Below are positions 28,150-36,289 of a DNA stretch of 64,000 bases, in pieces. A model generated the notes under the pieces. The model did no database searches and had not been told where the DNA came from. It saw only the letters and a program-made list of their open reading frames with translations. A program made the position numbers and the translations under genes. How positions within the stretch are numbered: the first letter of the stretch is position 1; every line of letters begins with the position of its first letter. Source of the stretch: Tritonibacter scottomollicae (GTDB lineage: Bacteria > Pseudomonadota > Alphaproteobacteria > Rhodobacterales > Rhodobacteraceae); assembly GCF_003003215.1 (NCBI RefSeq), contig NZ_PVUF01000001.1, forward strand, positions 744,001 to 808,000. Direction: 5' to 3'.

Positions 28150-29442
28150 TCAGGTCACGAGGCGCAAGTGTTGCCGTGGCGCTGCTGTGCCGGTGAGGAA
28201 CGCGTCATAGGGGTCCTCGGACGAGAGCATCATATCGACCACCTGCCGCAACAGCTGTCGCCGTCCGGAGCGCGAGTAGAAGCCGCCGGGAAACTGTGAG
28301 GTTTCCAACAAATAGCGGCGATACTGCTGGTAGGCTGGGCCGTCCGGGCGTTTCGGCGTGCGAAAAAACTCCGGCAGGGGCTGGGTGGAGACAAAGTCCG
28401 GCTTGTCATAGACCGCGCGGCCAAACACCTTCAGCGGCAATCCACGCCAGAGCACCTGCTGCCCGGCAGTGGAATTCACCGTGACAGCGGTGCGGGCCTC
28501 GTTCAGGAGCGCGGCGAGTTTGCCACCGCGCACATAGTGGACCCGCCCCTTGATCCCGTGCTGCGCGGCAAGGCGGCGAAGCTCGCGGCGGATCGGGGTG
28601 CGACCATCTTCCAGCGGATGCGCCTTGATCACGAGGTGATGATGCTGCGGCGCGCCTTCGGCAAACCCCGATATCACCAGGTCCAGAAACTCGGTCATGG
28701 TGGAGAAGGGCGAATGGGCCTGAAAGGCGCTGTCATGCTCCAGCTGCAGAAGGGCCAGGTGATAGGGAAAGCCACCGCCGGTGATGCGGGCCGTCGCGAT
28801 CCGACGGTCCAGCGCATGTAGAGGCATCAGCAGCAACCGTTTCAGGTAGAGCTGAAATTCCTTGGTCACCGACAGGGCACGATGGGGGCGGAAGTTCCGG
28901 TATCCCCGGTTCCAGAACATCACGAACCAGTGATAGAGCGCGCCATACATCACATGCTGGCGGGTATCCCCCCAGCGGGCGGGGGGCAGGGGCGTGTCCA
29001 TCGCGCTTTGGGCCAGCGCCTGTTCCATCTGCGCCACCGGCATCTCCATCAGGCGCGAGTTGCCGTTGGAGCCGTCACGCTCATAGGTGACCCAATAGGG
29101 GCGCAGATAGCCTTCCTCGAACACATGCAGGGTGATGCCGCGGGCGCGCGCGATCTTCGCCGCCTCGGCGTGCACGGGGCGGGTGTCGCCATAGAGCACG
29201 ATATCAGTGACCGCATGCGTCTGCAGCAGCTCGATGAGCCGCGCGGGCCAGTCGGCCAGCGGATCAGTATAGGCGATGTAGCTCTTGCGGTCCGGCCAGA
29301 ATACCCGGTCGCCAGCGTTGAAGCCGACCCGGTGCACGCTGCAGCCTGCGGATTGCAACATGCGGCCAAGCGCGCCGAAGAACGGCCCATGCGGGCCTTG
29401 CAGGAACAGGAAGCTGCGTGTTGGGCGCGGGTCTTGCGGCAT
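28150..29442 (-). CDS. kpsS: Capsule polysaccharide Kdo transferase KpsS
   Basis: A 430-residue glycosyltransferase that adds the first beta-Kdo to lysophosphatidylglycerol, starting the capsule lipid linker. The N-terminus has FLFLQGPHGPFFGALGRML, a well conserved KpsS opening, followed by FEEGYLRPYWVTYE. The C-terminal half has HHLVIKAHPLEDG and VTVNSTAGQQVLWRGLPLKVFG, typical of the KpsC/KpsS nucleotide-sugar-binding fold. It heads the leftward capsule block kpsS-exporter-kpsC. No ABC transporter or synthesis genes for the repeat unit are in the window, so they lie elsewhere. Confidence 0.88.
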   Translation of the reverse strand: MPQDPRPTRSFLFLQGPHGPFFGALGRMLQSAGCSVHRVGFNAGDRVFWPDRKSYIAYTDPLADWPARLIELLQTHAVTDIVLYGDTRPVHAEAAKIARARGITLHVFEEGYLRPYWVTYERDGSNGNSRLMEMPVAQMEQALAQSAMDTPLPPARWGDTRQHVMYGALYHWFVMFWNRGYRNFRPHRALSVTKEFQLYLKRLLLMPLHALDRRIATARITGGGFPYHLALLQLEHDSAFQAHSPFSTMTEFLDLVISGFAEGAPQHHHLVIKAHPLEDGRTPIRRELRRLAAQHGIKGRVHYVRGGKLAALLNEARTAVTVNSTAGQQVLWRGLPLKVFGRAVYDKPDFVSTQPLPEFFRTPKRPDGPAYQQYRRYLLETSQFPGGFYSRSGRRQLLRQVVDMMLSSEDPYDAFLTGTAAPRQHLRLVT

Positions 29443-29647
29443 ATGTGCTCGATCTGGCCTCTTGACGGGCTGTGGGCGCTGCTGAATTTGGCAGCATGGT
29501 TAGGGCGGTTTTAACCGCAATCTAGGGTGAAAGTATGACCATATGCTTTCCTTGGGCAAGCAGGCTCTTGAGCCGGGGGCGGGCAGGGGCTAGCTACTTT
29601 GCAAGAAGCGCCCGAGGATGGGCGCGCGACGTTGAAGGAGACCGCCC

Positions 29648-30253
29648 ATGTTCACCGGGATCATCACCGATGTGGGAACCATCACCGAGCTGGAGCAGGA
29701 GGGCGACCTGCGCGCCCGCATCCGCACCGCCTATGACACCAGCGGCATTGACATGGGCGCCTCGATTGCCTCGGACGGGGTCTGCCTGACCGTGGTGGCG
29801 CTCGGGGCGGACTGGTACGATGTGCAGATCTCGGCCGAGACCACCTCCAAGACCAATATCGACGCGGCGGGCAACCACAAGGGCTGGTATGTCGGCAAGC
29901 GGGTCAATCTGGAACGCGCCCTCAAGGTGGGCGACGAGCTGGGTGGCCATATCGTCTCCGGCCATGTGGATGGCGTGGCGGAGGTCGTAGGGCTGCGCGA
30001 CGAGGGCGACAGCACCCGGGTGACCCTGCGCGCGCCCAAGGAGCTGGCCCGGTTCATCGCGCCCAAGGGCTCGGTTGCGCTCAATGGCACCTCGCTGACG
30101 GTGAATGAGGTGGAGGGCTGCGATTTCGGCATCAACTTCATCCCGCACACCAAGGAGGTGACCACCTGGGGCGATGTCAGCCTGGGGGATCTGGTCAATC
30201 TGGAGATCGACACGCTGGCGCGCTACGTGGCGCGGCTGCAGGAGAGCCTCTGA
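29648..30253 (+). CDS. ribE: Riboflavin synthase (alpha chain)
   Basis: A 201-residue enzyme that dismutates two 6,7-dimethyl-8-ribityllumazine molecules to riboflavin. It opens with the invariant MFTGII and consists of two lumazine-binding repeats. The first has GASIASDGVCLTVV and the second NGTSLTVNEVEG, with GHIVSGHVDGV between them at ~98. GAAGGAG precedes the start. No FMN riboswitch was seen upstream. Its last codon overlaps the next ATG (TGATG), linking translation to the unknown gene that follows. Confidence 0.97.
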   Translation: MFTGIITDVGTITELEQEGDLRARIRTAYDTSGIDMGASIASDGVCLTVVALGADWYDVQISAETTSKTNIDAAGNHKGWYVGKRVNLERALKVGDELGGHIVSGHVDGVAEVVGLRDEGDSTRVTLRAPKELARFIAPKGSVALNGTSLTVNEVEGCDFGINFIPHTKEVTTWGDVSLGDLVNLEIDTLARYVARLQESL

Positions 30254-30861
30254 TGGCGTCTGGCTCGGGTGCGGGCGCTGGAGTGGGCACAGGATCGGTG
30301 CCGGGGCTGGGGCATAACGGCGGCCCGAGCATGGAGCCGGGCATGATCTGGCGCACCCATGCCTGGCGGTCGGCGCAGAAGAAGCTGATGCCCAACACCA
30401 TTCCCAAACTGGTGCTGCAGATGCGCCTGAAGCGCGCCGCCGAGCTGGGCATGGATTACAAGACCTATGCCAAGGTGCGTCAGACCTCCGGTCAGGATGT
30501 GCTGGGGCTGTTGTTCTCCTCCAACGCGCTGGGCCTTCTGCGCGATCCGCATCTGCCCGAGGGCAAGGGAGCGGCGCTGGCGCGGGTGGCGCATGCCGGG
30601 CGTCTGGCGCTGGTCTATCGCCCGCTGGCCGCAGAAGCGGTGGCCCGCGTGAACACGCAGCTCGACGCAGTGGGTCCGGCGCCGGTCTTCACCGAAGGCT
30701 GGGGCGCGATGCGCGAGAAGGTGCAGGGCGTGATGCGCCAGCGCGGCCTGTCCGGTGCCTCGGTGGTGGTGATCGGGGATGCGCCGCTGGAGCGGGAATG
30801 GAGCACCGCGGGTCGCGCGGCGGCCTATCTGACCGCAGCGGAATATTTCGGCGCCGCCTGA
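30253..30861 (+). CDS. Hypothetical protein coupled to riboflavin synthase
   Basis: A 202-residue protein starting inside the ribE stop codon (TGATG). Residues 1-25 are Gly/Ala-rich and end in GLGHNGGP, a short motif found near the N-terminus of various alphaproteobacterial proteins. The middle is basic and helical (TIPKLVLQMRLKRAAELGM), and the C-terminal third is alternately hydrophobic and polar, ending TAAEYFGAA. No known enzyme motif is seen. The tight coupling to ribE suggests a role tied to flavin supply or simply shared expression. Function unknown. Confidence 0.75.
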   Translation: MASGSGAGAGVGTGSVPGLGHNGGPSMEPGMIWRTHAWRSAQKKLMPNTIPKLVLQMRLKRAAELGMDYKTYAKVRQTSGQDVLGLLFSSNALGLLRDPHLPEGKGAALARVAHAGRLALVYRPLAAEAVARVNTQLDAVGPAPVFTEGWGAMREKVQGVMRQRGLSGASVVVIGDAPLEREWSTAGRAAAYLTAAEYFGAA

Positions 30862-31528
30862 ACCGGACGCGTGGACAGGCCTTTGGCCGGGAGCGCCGTG
30901 TGGCGTCCCGCTGTGGTCATGAGGTCTGCGATCTGCGCTCATTGTGAAATTAAAGAGGCTGGATCGTCGTGGAGGTCGGCTTTCTGATAGGTGACCTGTT
31001 TGTGGTTGGCCTATCCTATGTGGCCTGTCGGATAAGGATGGCGGCGCCGCCACAATGGGCGGAGGTGGCCGGGAATATCTTCCCGCGTGCTCAACGTTAT
31101 CTCTGCACTGCCCCCAATATCAGGGAGCCGGTTCCTGGGTGTGGCCGGGGATTTTACACCCGGCAAATGATCGCGATCCGGTCCACTTTAGCCCGCCGGT
31201 CTTGATATGCTGCCACCAGGGCGCGCGCCGCCTGCGCAACGGGATGCGAGGCTCTGCCTCGCGCTCCGAGATATTTCTGAAAAGCTGAAGAGATCTGAGC
31301 CCTGCCGACGTCCTGCGGCAGATAGCACAGGGTGCAGAGGTCGACGGGCGAGGCGTGTTTTATCAAAAATCCAGGCGATTTGGTGCGCTGTTGCGCCGGT
31401 GACGTGCGCGCATGTGCCGTTTGTGGGGCTGGTGTTTGAGGCGTCTGTCCGCTATTCCGACCGGCACAACAGTGGCGCGGGAGGGCCGATCCGACCGCGC
31501 GCCCTCTCGAGCGAAAGGCCTGCCGCCC
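30862..31528. other. Long intergenic region before ribB
   Basis: About 670 bases with no convincing ORF. It holds the hairpin element at 31241-31290 and presumably the ribB-ribH-nusB promoter. It was read on both strands for the conserved helices of an FMN riboswitch and none was found. Confidence 0.45.
31241..31290 (-). repeat. Intergenic hairpin element, copy 3
   Basis: Inverted copy of the element at 24815. On the minus strand CTTCAGCTTTTCAGAAATAT leads into CTCGGAGC and the hairpin GCGAGGC-AGA-GCCTCGC (31246-31262). The 3' part is base-for-base identical to copy 2 over about 29 bases, while the T-rich lead differs at several positions. Confidence 0.6.
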
Positions 31529-32653
31529 ATGAGCTATGAAACGCCCGGTCCCGTCGAAGCTGAACTGCGCGACGCCATCAGCCCCATCGAAGAGATCATC
31601 GAGGAAGCCCGCAAGGGCAAGATGTATATTCTGGTGGATCACGAAGATCGCGAAAACGAGGGCGATCTGGTCATCGCGGCGGAGTTTGCCGATGCGGATG
31701 CGATCAACTTCATGGCCACACATGGACGTGGGCTGATCTGCCTGCCGATGACCGCCGAACGGGTTGATCATCTTGGTCTGCCGATGATGGCGGTGAACAA
31801 TTCCTCGCGCCATGAGACGGCCTTTACCGTGTCGATCGAGGCGCGCGAAGGGGTCTCCACCGGGATTTCTGCCGCCGACCGGGCGCTGACCGTGGCCACC
31901 GCCATCAACGAACAGAACACCATGGCGGCGATTGCCACGCCGGGCCATGTGTTCCCGCTGCGTGCCAAACGTGGTGGAGTGCTGGTGCGCGCCGGTCATA
32001 CCGAGGCGGCGGTGGATATCTCCCGTCTGGCGGGGCTCAAACCTGCCGGTGTGATCTGCGAGATCATGAAGGAAGACGGCACCATGGCGCGGCTGCCGGA
32101 TCTGGTGGCCTTTGCCAAGCAGCATGACATGAAGATCGGCACCATCTCCGACCTGATCTCCTATCGCACCAAGAACGACAATCTGGTGGATGAGACCGGG
32201 CACTCCACCGTCACCTCGGAGCATGGTGGCGACTGGGAGATGCGGTTGTTCACGGATCAGACCCATGGCGTTGAGCATGTGGTGCTGATCAAGGGGGACA
32301 TCACCACCGACGCGCCGGTTCTGATCCGCACCCATGCGCTGCATGAGGCGTCTGATCTGCTGGGGCTGGGCCCCAAGCCCGCCGGCGAGCTGCCGCGGGC
32401 GATGGAGCTGATCGCCGAGGAAGGCCGCGGTATGGTCTGCCTGTTCCGCCAGCCGCGCAACGCGCTGTATGCTGCCGAGGATGACGGGCCGCGCACCATC
32501 AAGCAGACCGGCCTTGGGGCGCAAATTCTGAACAAACTGGGAGTGGAAGAGTTGATTTTGCTCACCGACTCGCCTGAAACCAAATACCTTGGCCTGGATG
32601 CCTATGGGCTGTCGATCGTCGGCACCCGTCCCATCCTGTCCACTGACAGCTGA
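31529..32653 (+). CDS. ribB: 3,4-dihydroxy-2-butanone 4-phosphate synthase with degenerate GTP cyclohydrolase II-like domain
   Basis: A 374-residue protein. The N-terminal ~210 residues are a complete RibB that converts ribulose 5-phosphate to the four-carbon riboflavin precursor, with [17 protein letters not shown], the [12 protein letters not shown] block, and [10 protein letters not shown]. The C-terminal ~140 residues resemble GTP cyclohydrolase II but lack the three zinc cysteines: where RibA has a HSECLTGD...CDC region, this has [13 protein letters not shown]. They also lack much of the central active-site segment. It is therefore probably RibB-only, like the 'RibBX' variants described in Proteobacteria. 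ATG 31529 fits the family N-terminus, although its ribosome binding site is weak. Confidence 0.92.
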   Translation: MSYETPGPVEAELRDAISPIEEIIEEARKGKMYILVDHEDRENEGDLVIAAEFADADAINFMATHGRGLICLPMTAERVDHLGLPMMAVNNSSRHETAFTVSIEAREGVSTGISAADRALTVATAINEQNTMAAIATPGHVFPLRAKRGGVLVRAGHTEAAVDISRLAGLKPAGVICEIMKEDGTMARLPDLVAFAKQHDMKIGTISDLISYRTKNDNLVDETGHSTVTSEHGGDWEMRLFTDQTHGVEHVVLIKGDITTDAPVLIRTHALHEASDLLGLGPKPAGELPRAMELIAEEGRGMVCLFRQPRNALYAAEDDGPRTIKQTGLGAQILNKLGVEELILLTDSPETKYLGLDAYGLSIVGTRPILSTDS

Positions 32654-32667
32654 AGGAGGCCCGCACC

Positions 32668-33192
32668 ATGGCCGGACAAGAAAACCACTACATCCTGCCG
32701 CGCCCGGACTTCGACAAGCCGGTGAAGCTGCTGATCGTCGTCTCGCCCTATTACAAGGACATCGCCGACAATATGGTCGCCGGGGCCGTGGCCGAGATCG
32801 AGGCGGTGGGCGGCACATATGAGCTGGTCGAGGTGCCCGGCGCGCTGGAGATCCCCACCGCGATCGGCATTTCTGATCGCGCGTCGAACTTTGACGGGTT
32901 CGTGGCGCTGGGCTGTGTGATCCGCGGTGAGACCACCCATTACGACACGGTCTGCAATGACAGCTCGCGCGCCATTCAGCTCTTGGGTCTGCAGGGCCTG
33001 TGCATCGGCAATGGCATCCTGACAGTGGAAAACCGCAAACAGGCCGAGGTGCGCGCCGATCCTGCCGATCAGAACAAGGGGGGCGGTGCGGCCGCTGCAG
33101 CCTTGCATCTGATCGCGCTGGCGCGTAAATGGGGCGCCCAGACCAAGGGAGTCGGCTTCAAGCCTGCGTCCGACTCCTATCGGCTCGCTTAA
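32668..33192 (+). CDS. ribH: 6,7-dimethyl-8-ribityllumazine synthase
   Basis: A 174-residue lumazine synthase, the penultimate riboflavin enzyme, which normally assembles into a large capsid-like shell. The family marks are VEVPGALEIPTAI, FDGFVALGCVIRGETTHYD and NGILTVENRKQAEVRAD with the catalytic His in the ETTHYD segment. A strong GAAGGAGG ribosome binding site is present, 14 bases after ribB. The C-terminus is somewhat longer than the shortest family members. Confidence 0.96.
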   Translation: MAGQENHYILPRPDFDKPVKLLIVVSPYYKDIADNMVAGAVAEIEAVGGTYELVEVPGALEIPTAIGISDRASNFDGFVALGCVIRGETTHYDTVCNDSSRAIQLLGLQGLCIGNGILTVENRKQAEVRADPADQNKGGGAAAAALHLIALARKWGAQTKGVGFKPASDSYRLA

Positions 33193-33216
33193 TCTCAAAA
33201 ACGGATCACCCTCGCC

Positions 33217-33699
33217 ATGACCTCGACAGACGCCCCGAAACCGGGAAAGAACAAGACGCAGGCCCGCTCTGCGGCCCGGCTCTATGCGGTACAGGCGCTG
33301 TTCCAGATGGAGCATAGCGACCAGTCCTTCGACAAGGTGATCGCGGAGTTCGAAAACCACCGGTTCGGAGCCATCTACGAGGAAGGCGAATTTGCCGAGG
33401 GCGACAGCAAACTGTTCCGCAAGCTGCTGAAGGATGCGGTCAACCATCAGGCCAAGATTGACCAGATGACCGACCGGGCGCTGGTGGCAAAATGGCCGAT
33501 CGCCCGTATCGACCCGACATTGCGGGCGCTGTTTCGCGCCGCTGGTGCCGAATTCGTCGAGAGCGATACGCCGGTGAAGGTCGTCATCAATGAATATGTC
33601 GACATCGCGCGTGCCTTCTTTCCGGAGGGGAAAGAGCCGAGCTTTGTCAATGCGGTGTTGGACCACATGGCCCGCGAGGCGAAGCCGGAGGCGTTCTGA
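33217..33699 (+). CDS. nusB: Transcription antitermination factor NusB
   Basis: A 160-residue all-helical RNA-binding protein that works with NusE (S10) on boxA sequences in rRNA operons. Key pieces are ARSAARLYAVQALFQME, the conserved start of the fold, and AGAEFVESDTPVKVVINEYVDIARAFF near the end. Its position directly after ribH is the standard one. The start has a weak ribosome binding site, so it may be translated by coupling to ribH, 24 bases upstream. Confidence 0.96.
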   Translation: MTSTDAPKPGKNKTQARSAARLYAVQALFQMEHSDQSFDKVIAEFENHRFGAIYEEGEFAEGDSKLFRKLLKDAVNHQAKIDQMTDRALVAKWPIARIDPTLRALFRAAGAEFVESDTPVKVVINEYVDIARAFFPEGKEPSFVNAVLDHMAREAKPEAF

Positions 33700-33762
33700 C
33701 GGGCCGCTCACGCTGCGCGGTTTGCTCTGTCTGTTCTCGAAACATTTGCACAACTTGATCCA

Positions 33763-33788
33763 AGAGCGCGCGCTGGCGCGCTCTTTTT
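33763..33788 (+). terminator. Terminator after nusB
   Basis: Perfect stem AGAGCGCGC / GCGCGCTCT with loop GCTG, followed by TTTTG. It closes the ribB-ribH-nusB unit. Confidence 0.85.
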
Positions 33789-34108
33789 GTTTGTGGCGTC
33801 ATTGCAGGGCGGTGGCAGGGGAGTGCGCCGGGGCAAGACGCACCTGGCGCTGCGTTCTGACATCCGTGTCGGTCGGTGCGGCGCGCATTGATGATGCATT
33901 AATGCGACGGGTTGTTGACGCTTTGCGACGCGCGGACGCGCTACTGGCCCGCCAACACGCATATTATCCACAGTAAACAACCAGTTGTTTGCTTTGCCCC
34001 GCAAAACCTGTCAGCTTATAGGCCAAGGACAGTCGTTCCAATTGCGGGAACCGACTGCCGACCCGGAAACAAAAACGCCCACCGGGGCTGCCAGAAACAG
34101 GAGGGGAA
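33789..34108. promoter_or_regulatory. Upstream region of the UspA gene
   Basis: About 320 bases without an ORF. A perfect ten-base palindrome GCATTAATGC is at 33896-33905 and a perfect DnaA box TTATCCACA at 33964-33972. The promoter for the usp-BCCT unit must lie here. Confidence 0.35.
33964..33972 (+). promoter_or_regulatory. Perfect DnaA box (TTATCCACA)
   Basis: An exact match to the DnaA consensus, in the non-coding region between nusB and the universal stress protein gene. It is isolated: no cluster of further boxes or AT-rich unwinding element is nearby, so it is not an origin by itself. Confidence 0.35.
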
Positions 34109-34525
34109 ATGTTTCAGAAAATAGTCGTGCCAGTGGACCTGGCGCATGAAGCCGCATTGCAGAAAGCGCTGCAAGTGGCGGTAGGGATGGCGAAGGCCCA
34201 TTCGGCCGAGCTGTGTTATGTCGGAGTGGCCTCGGCCACTCCGGGCGGTGTTGCCCGCACGCCGGAGGAATATAAGGAAAAGCTGGAGAAATTCGCCGAA
34301 AGCCAGTCCGCCAACCATGGGGTGCAGGCCAGCAGCCACGCCATCATGACCCATGATCCCTCGACGGATCTCAACAAGGCGCTGGAGCAGGCGATTGCCG
34401 ACCTCAAGGCGGATCTTGTTGTCATGGCCACGCATGTTCCGAATATCTCGGATTACATCTGGGCCGGTCACGGTGCCCATGTTGCTGCCCATAGCACCGC
34501 GTCGGTGCTGTTGGTGCGGGATTGA
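34109..34525 (+). CDS. Universal stress protein UspA family
   Basis: A 138-residue single-domain UspA protein. It begins with the family strand FQKIVVPVDLA. It ends with ADLVVMATHVPNISDYIWAGHGAHVAAHSTASVLLVRD, which approximates the ATP-binding G-2x-G-9x-G-[S/T] pattern. A strong AGGAGGGGAA ribosome binding site precedes it. It is 40 bases before a BCCT transporter in the same direction. Usp proteins paired with osmolyte transporters are known to tune transport (TeaD with the ectoine transporter TeaABC in Halomonas), so a similar role is reasonable here. Confidence 0.9.
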   Translation: MFQKIVVPVDLAHEAALQKALQVAVGMAKAHSAELCYVGVASATPGGVARTPEEYKEKLEKFAESQSANHGVQASSHAIMTHDPSTDLNKALEQAIADLKADLVVMATHVPNISDYIWAGHGAHVAAHSTASVLLVRD

Positions 34526-34565
34526 CTGACATCGAATTGAAACTCCGAAACGAAAGGCGGCACAC

Positions 34566-36215
34566 ATGACCGACCAAACGCCGGAACCATCTGACGGCAT
34601 CCCGAGCCCGGATGGCGCGTCACATATCATCGACACGGAATATGAAATCGGCCAGGACAATGTTGAAGGGTCAGTTGGCCCGTTTGGATTTGACATCCAC
34701 AACCCTGTCTTTGCGATCTCTGGCATGGCCATCGTGGCCTTTGTCTTCTACACGCTGGCCCTGCCAGAGCAGGCGGGCTCAGTGTTCAGCTGGCTGTTCA
34801 GCTCGGTGACCAAGGGCTTTGACTGGTTCTTCCTCGGTGCCGCGAATATCTTTGTGATCTTCTGTCTGTTCCTGATCGTGACGCCCTTTGGCAACGTGCG
34901 ACTGGGCGGCACCGAAGCAGAGCCCGACTACAGCTACATCGGCTGGTTCGCGATGTTGTTCGCCGCAGGCATGGGCATTGGCCTGATGTTCTACGGCGTG
35001 TCCGAGCCGCTGAGCCACTTTGGCACCTCCATGGGAGGGATCAGCGAAGAAGGCGGCGTGCGCACCGACTGGGCGCCGCTTGGCGGGGCTGCGGGCAATG
35101 AGGCCGAAGCGATGCGTCTGGGCATGGCCGCGACGATCTTCCACTGGGGTCTGCACCCCTGGGCGATCTACGCTGTTGTGGCACTGGCGCTGGCCCTGTT
35201 CAGCTATAACAAGGGTCTGCCGCTCACCATCCGCTCTGCCTTCTACCCGATCTTTGGCGATGCGGTCTGGGGCTGGGTTGGTCACGTGATCGACATCCTG
35301 GCGGTGTTTGCAACGCTCTTTGGTCTGGCGACGTCGCTTGGCTTTGGCGCGACGCAGGCCAACGCAGGCCTGAATGAGCTGTTCGGCATTGCGGTCAACT
35401 CCACGACCGAAGTGATCCTGATTTCCGCCATTACCGCGATCGCACTTGTGTCGGTGATGCGGGGCCTTGATGGCGGCGTGAAGATCCTGTCCGAGATCAA
35501 CATGGGTCTGGCCTTCGTGCTGCTGATCTTTGTGCTGCTGGTGGGGCCGACCGTGTTCCTGCTGTCGCTGTTCTGGGATTCGCTCTTGGCCTATCTTCAG
35601 TATCTGCCGGCGCTGTCGAACCCGGTGGGGCGTGAGGACGTCAACTTCAGCCAGGGCTGGACCTCGTTCTACTGGGCGTGGTGGATCTCCTGGTCGCCGT
35701 TTGTGGGCATGTTCATCGCCCGCGTCAGCCGTGGCCGCACCGTGCGGGAATTCATCACCTGCGTGCTTTTGATCCCGTCGATGGTCTGCGTGCTGTGGAT
35801 GAGCGTCTTTGGCGGCACCGCAATGTTCCAGGTGATCAACGATGGCTACACAGCTGCGCAAGAGGCTGACCTGCCGGTGAAGCTGTTCAAGATGCTCGAC
35901 GTGATGCCGCTGGCCGGGATCACCTCGCTGGTGGGCATCGTGCTGGTCATCGTGTTCTTTGTGACCTCCTCGGACTCCGGTTCGCTGGTAATCGACACCA
36001 TTACTGCGGGTGGCAAAGTCGACGCCCCGGTGCCGCAGCGTGCCTTCTGGTGCATCTTTGAGGGCGCGGTGGCGATCGTGCTTCTGCTGAGCGCCGGAGG
36101 CCTGCAGTCGCTGCAGTCGATGGTGATCTCCACCGGTCTTCCGTTCACGGTGGTGCTGCTGGTGATGTGCTACGCGATCCTGCGGGGCCTGATCAGCGAG
36201 CGCAAGAACACCTGA
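34566..36215 (+). CDS. BCCT family betaine/carnitine/choline transporter
   Basis: A 549-residue inner-membrane secondary transporter for quaternary-ammonium osmolytes such as glycine betaine, choline or DMSP. About twelve membrane segments are visible. Diagnostic motifs are FAAGMGIGLMFYGVSEP near residue 135, WAWWISWSPFVGMFIARVSRG (the aromatic substrate box and following loop) near residue 375, and VTSSDSGSLVID near residue 465. The N-terminal ~45 residues are acidic and cytoplasmic. It is likely co-transcribed with the upstream usp gene and ended by a strong hairpin at 36241. The exact substrate cannot be read with confidence. Confidence 0.93.
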   Translation: MTDQTPEPSDGIPSPDGASHIIDTEYEIGQDNVEGSVGPFGFDIHNPVFAISGMAIVAFVFYTLALPEQAGSVFSWLFSSVTKGFDWFFLGAANIFVIFCLFLIVTPFGNVRLGGTEAEPDYSYIGWFAMLFAAGMGIGLMFYGVSEPLSHFGTSMGGISEEGGVRTDWAPLGGAAGNEAEAMRLGMAATIFHWGLHPWAIYAVVALALALFSYNKGLPLTIRSAFYPIFGDAVWGWVGHVIDILAVFATLFGLATSLGFGATQANAGLNELFGIAVNSTTEVILISAITAIALVSVMRGLDGGVKILSEINMGLAFVLLIFVLLVGPTVFLLSLFWDSLLAYLQYLPALSNPVGREDVNFSQGWTSFYWAWWISWSPFVGMFIARVSRGRTVREFITCVLLIPSMVCVLWMSVFGGTAMFQVINDGYTAAQEADLPVKLFKMLDVMPLAGITSLVGIVLVIVFFVTSSDSGSLVIDTITAGGKVDAPVPQRAFWCIFEGAVAIVLLLSAGGLQSLQSMVISTGLPFTVVLLVMCYAILRGLISERKNT

Positions 36216-36240
36216 GCCGCAACGCTTTTGTGAAACGAGA

Positions 36241-36270
36241 AACGGCGCCCCGGATCGGGGCGCCGTTTTG
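36241..36270. terminator. Terminator between BCCT and adenylate cyclase genes
   Basis: Perfect 12-base stem AACGGCGCCCCG / CGGGGCGCCGTT with a GAT loop and TTTTG on the plus side. It lies between convergent genes and can serve both. Confidence 0.85.
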
Positions 36271-36289
36271 CATTTCTGGTGGGGTGGGG

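Noticed and set aside
30969-31205. 78-codon ORF in the ribB leader
   Set aside because: GTG start, no family resemblance, and composition unlike neighbouring genes.
30862-31528. FMN riboswitch upstream of ribB or ribE
   Set aside because: None of the conserved RFN helices could be found on either strand in this gap or in the ribE leader.
33590-33976. Plus-strand ORF overlapping the end of nusB
   Set aside because: It begins inside nusB in another frame and runs through the nusB terminator.
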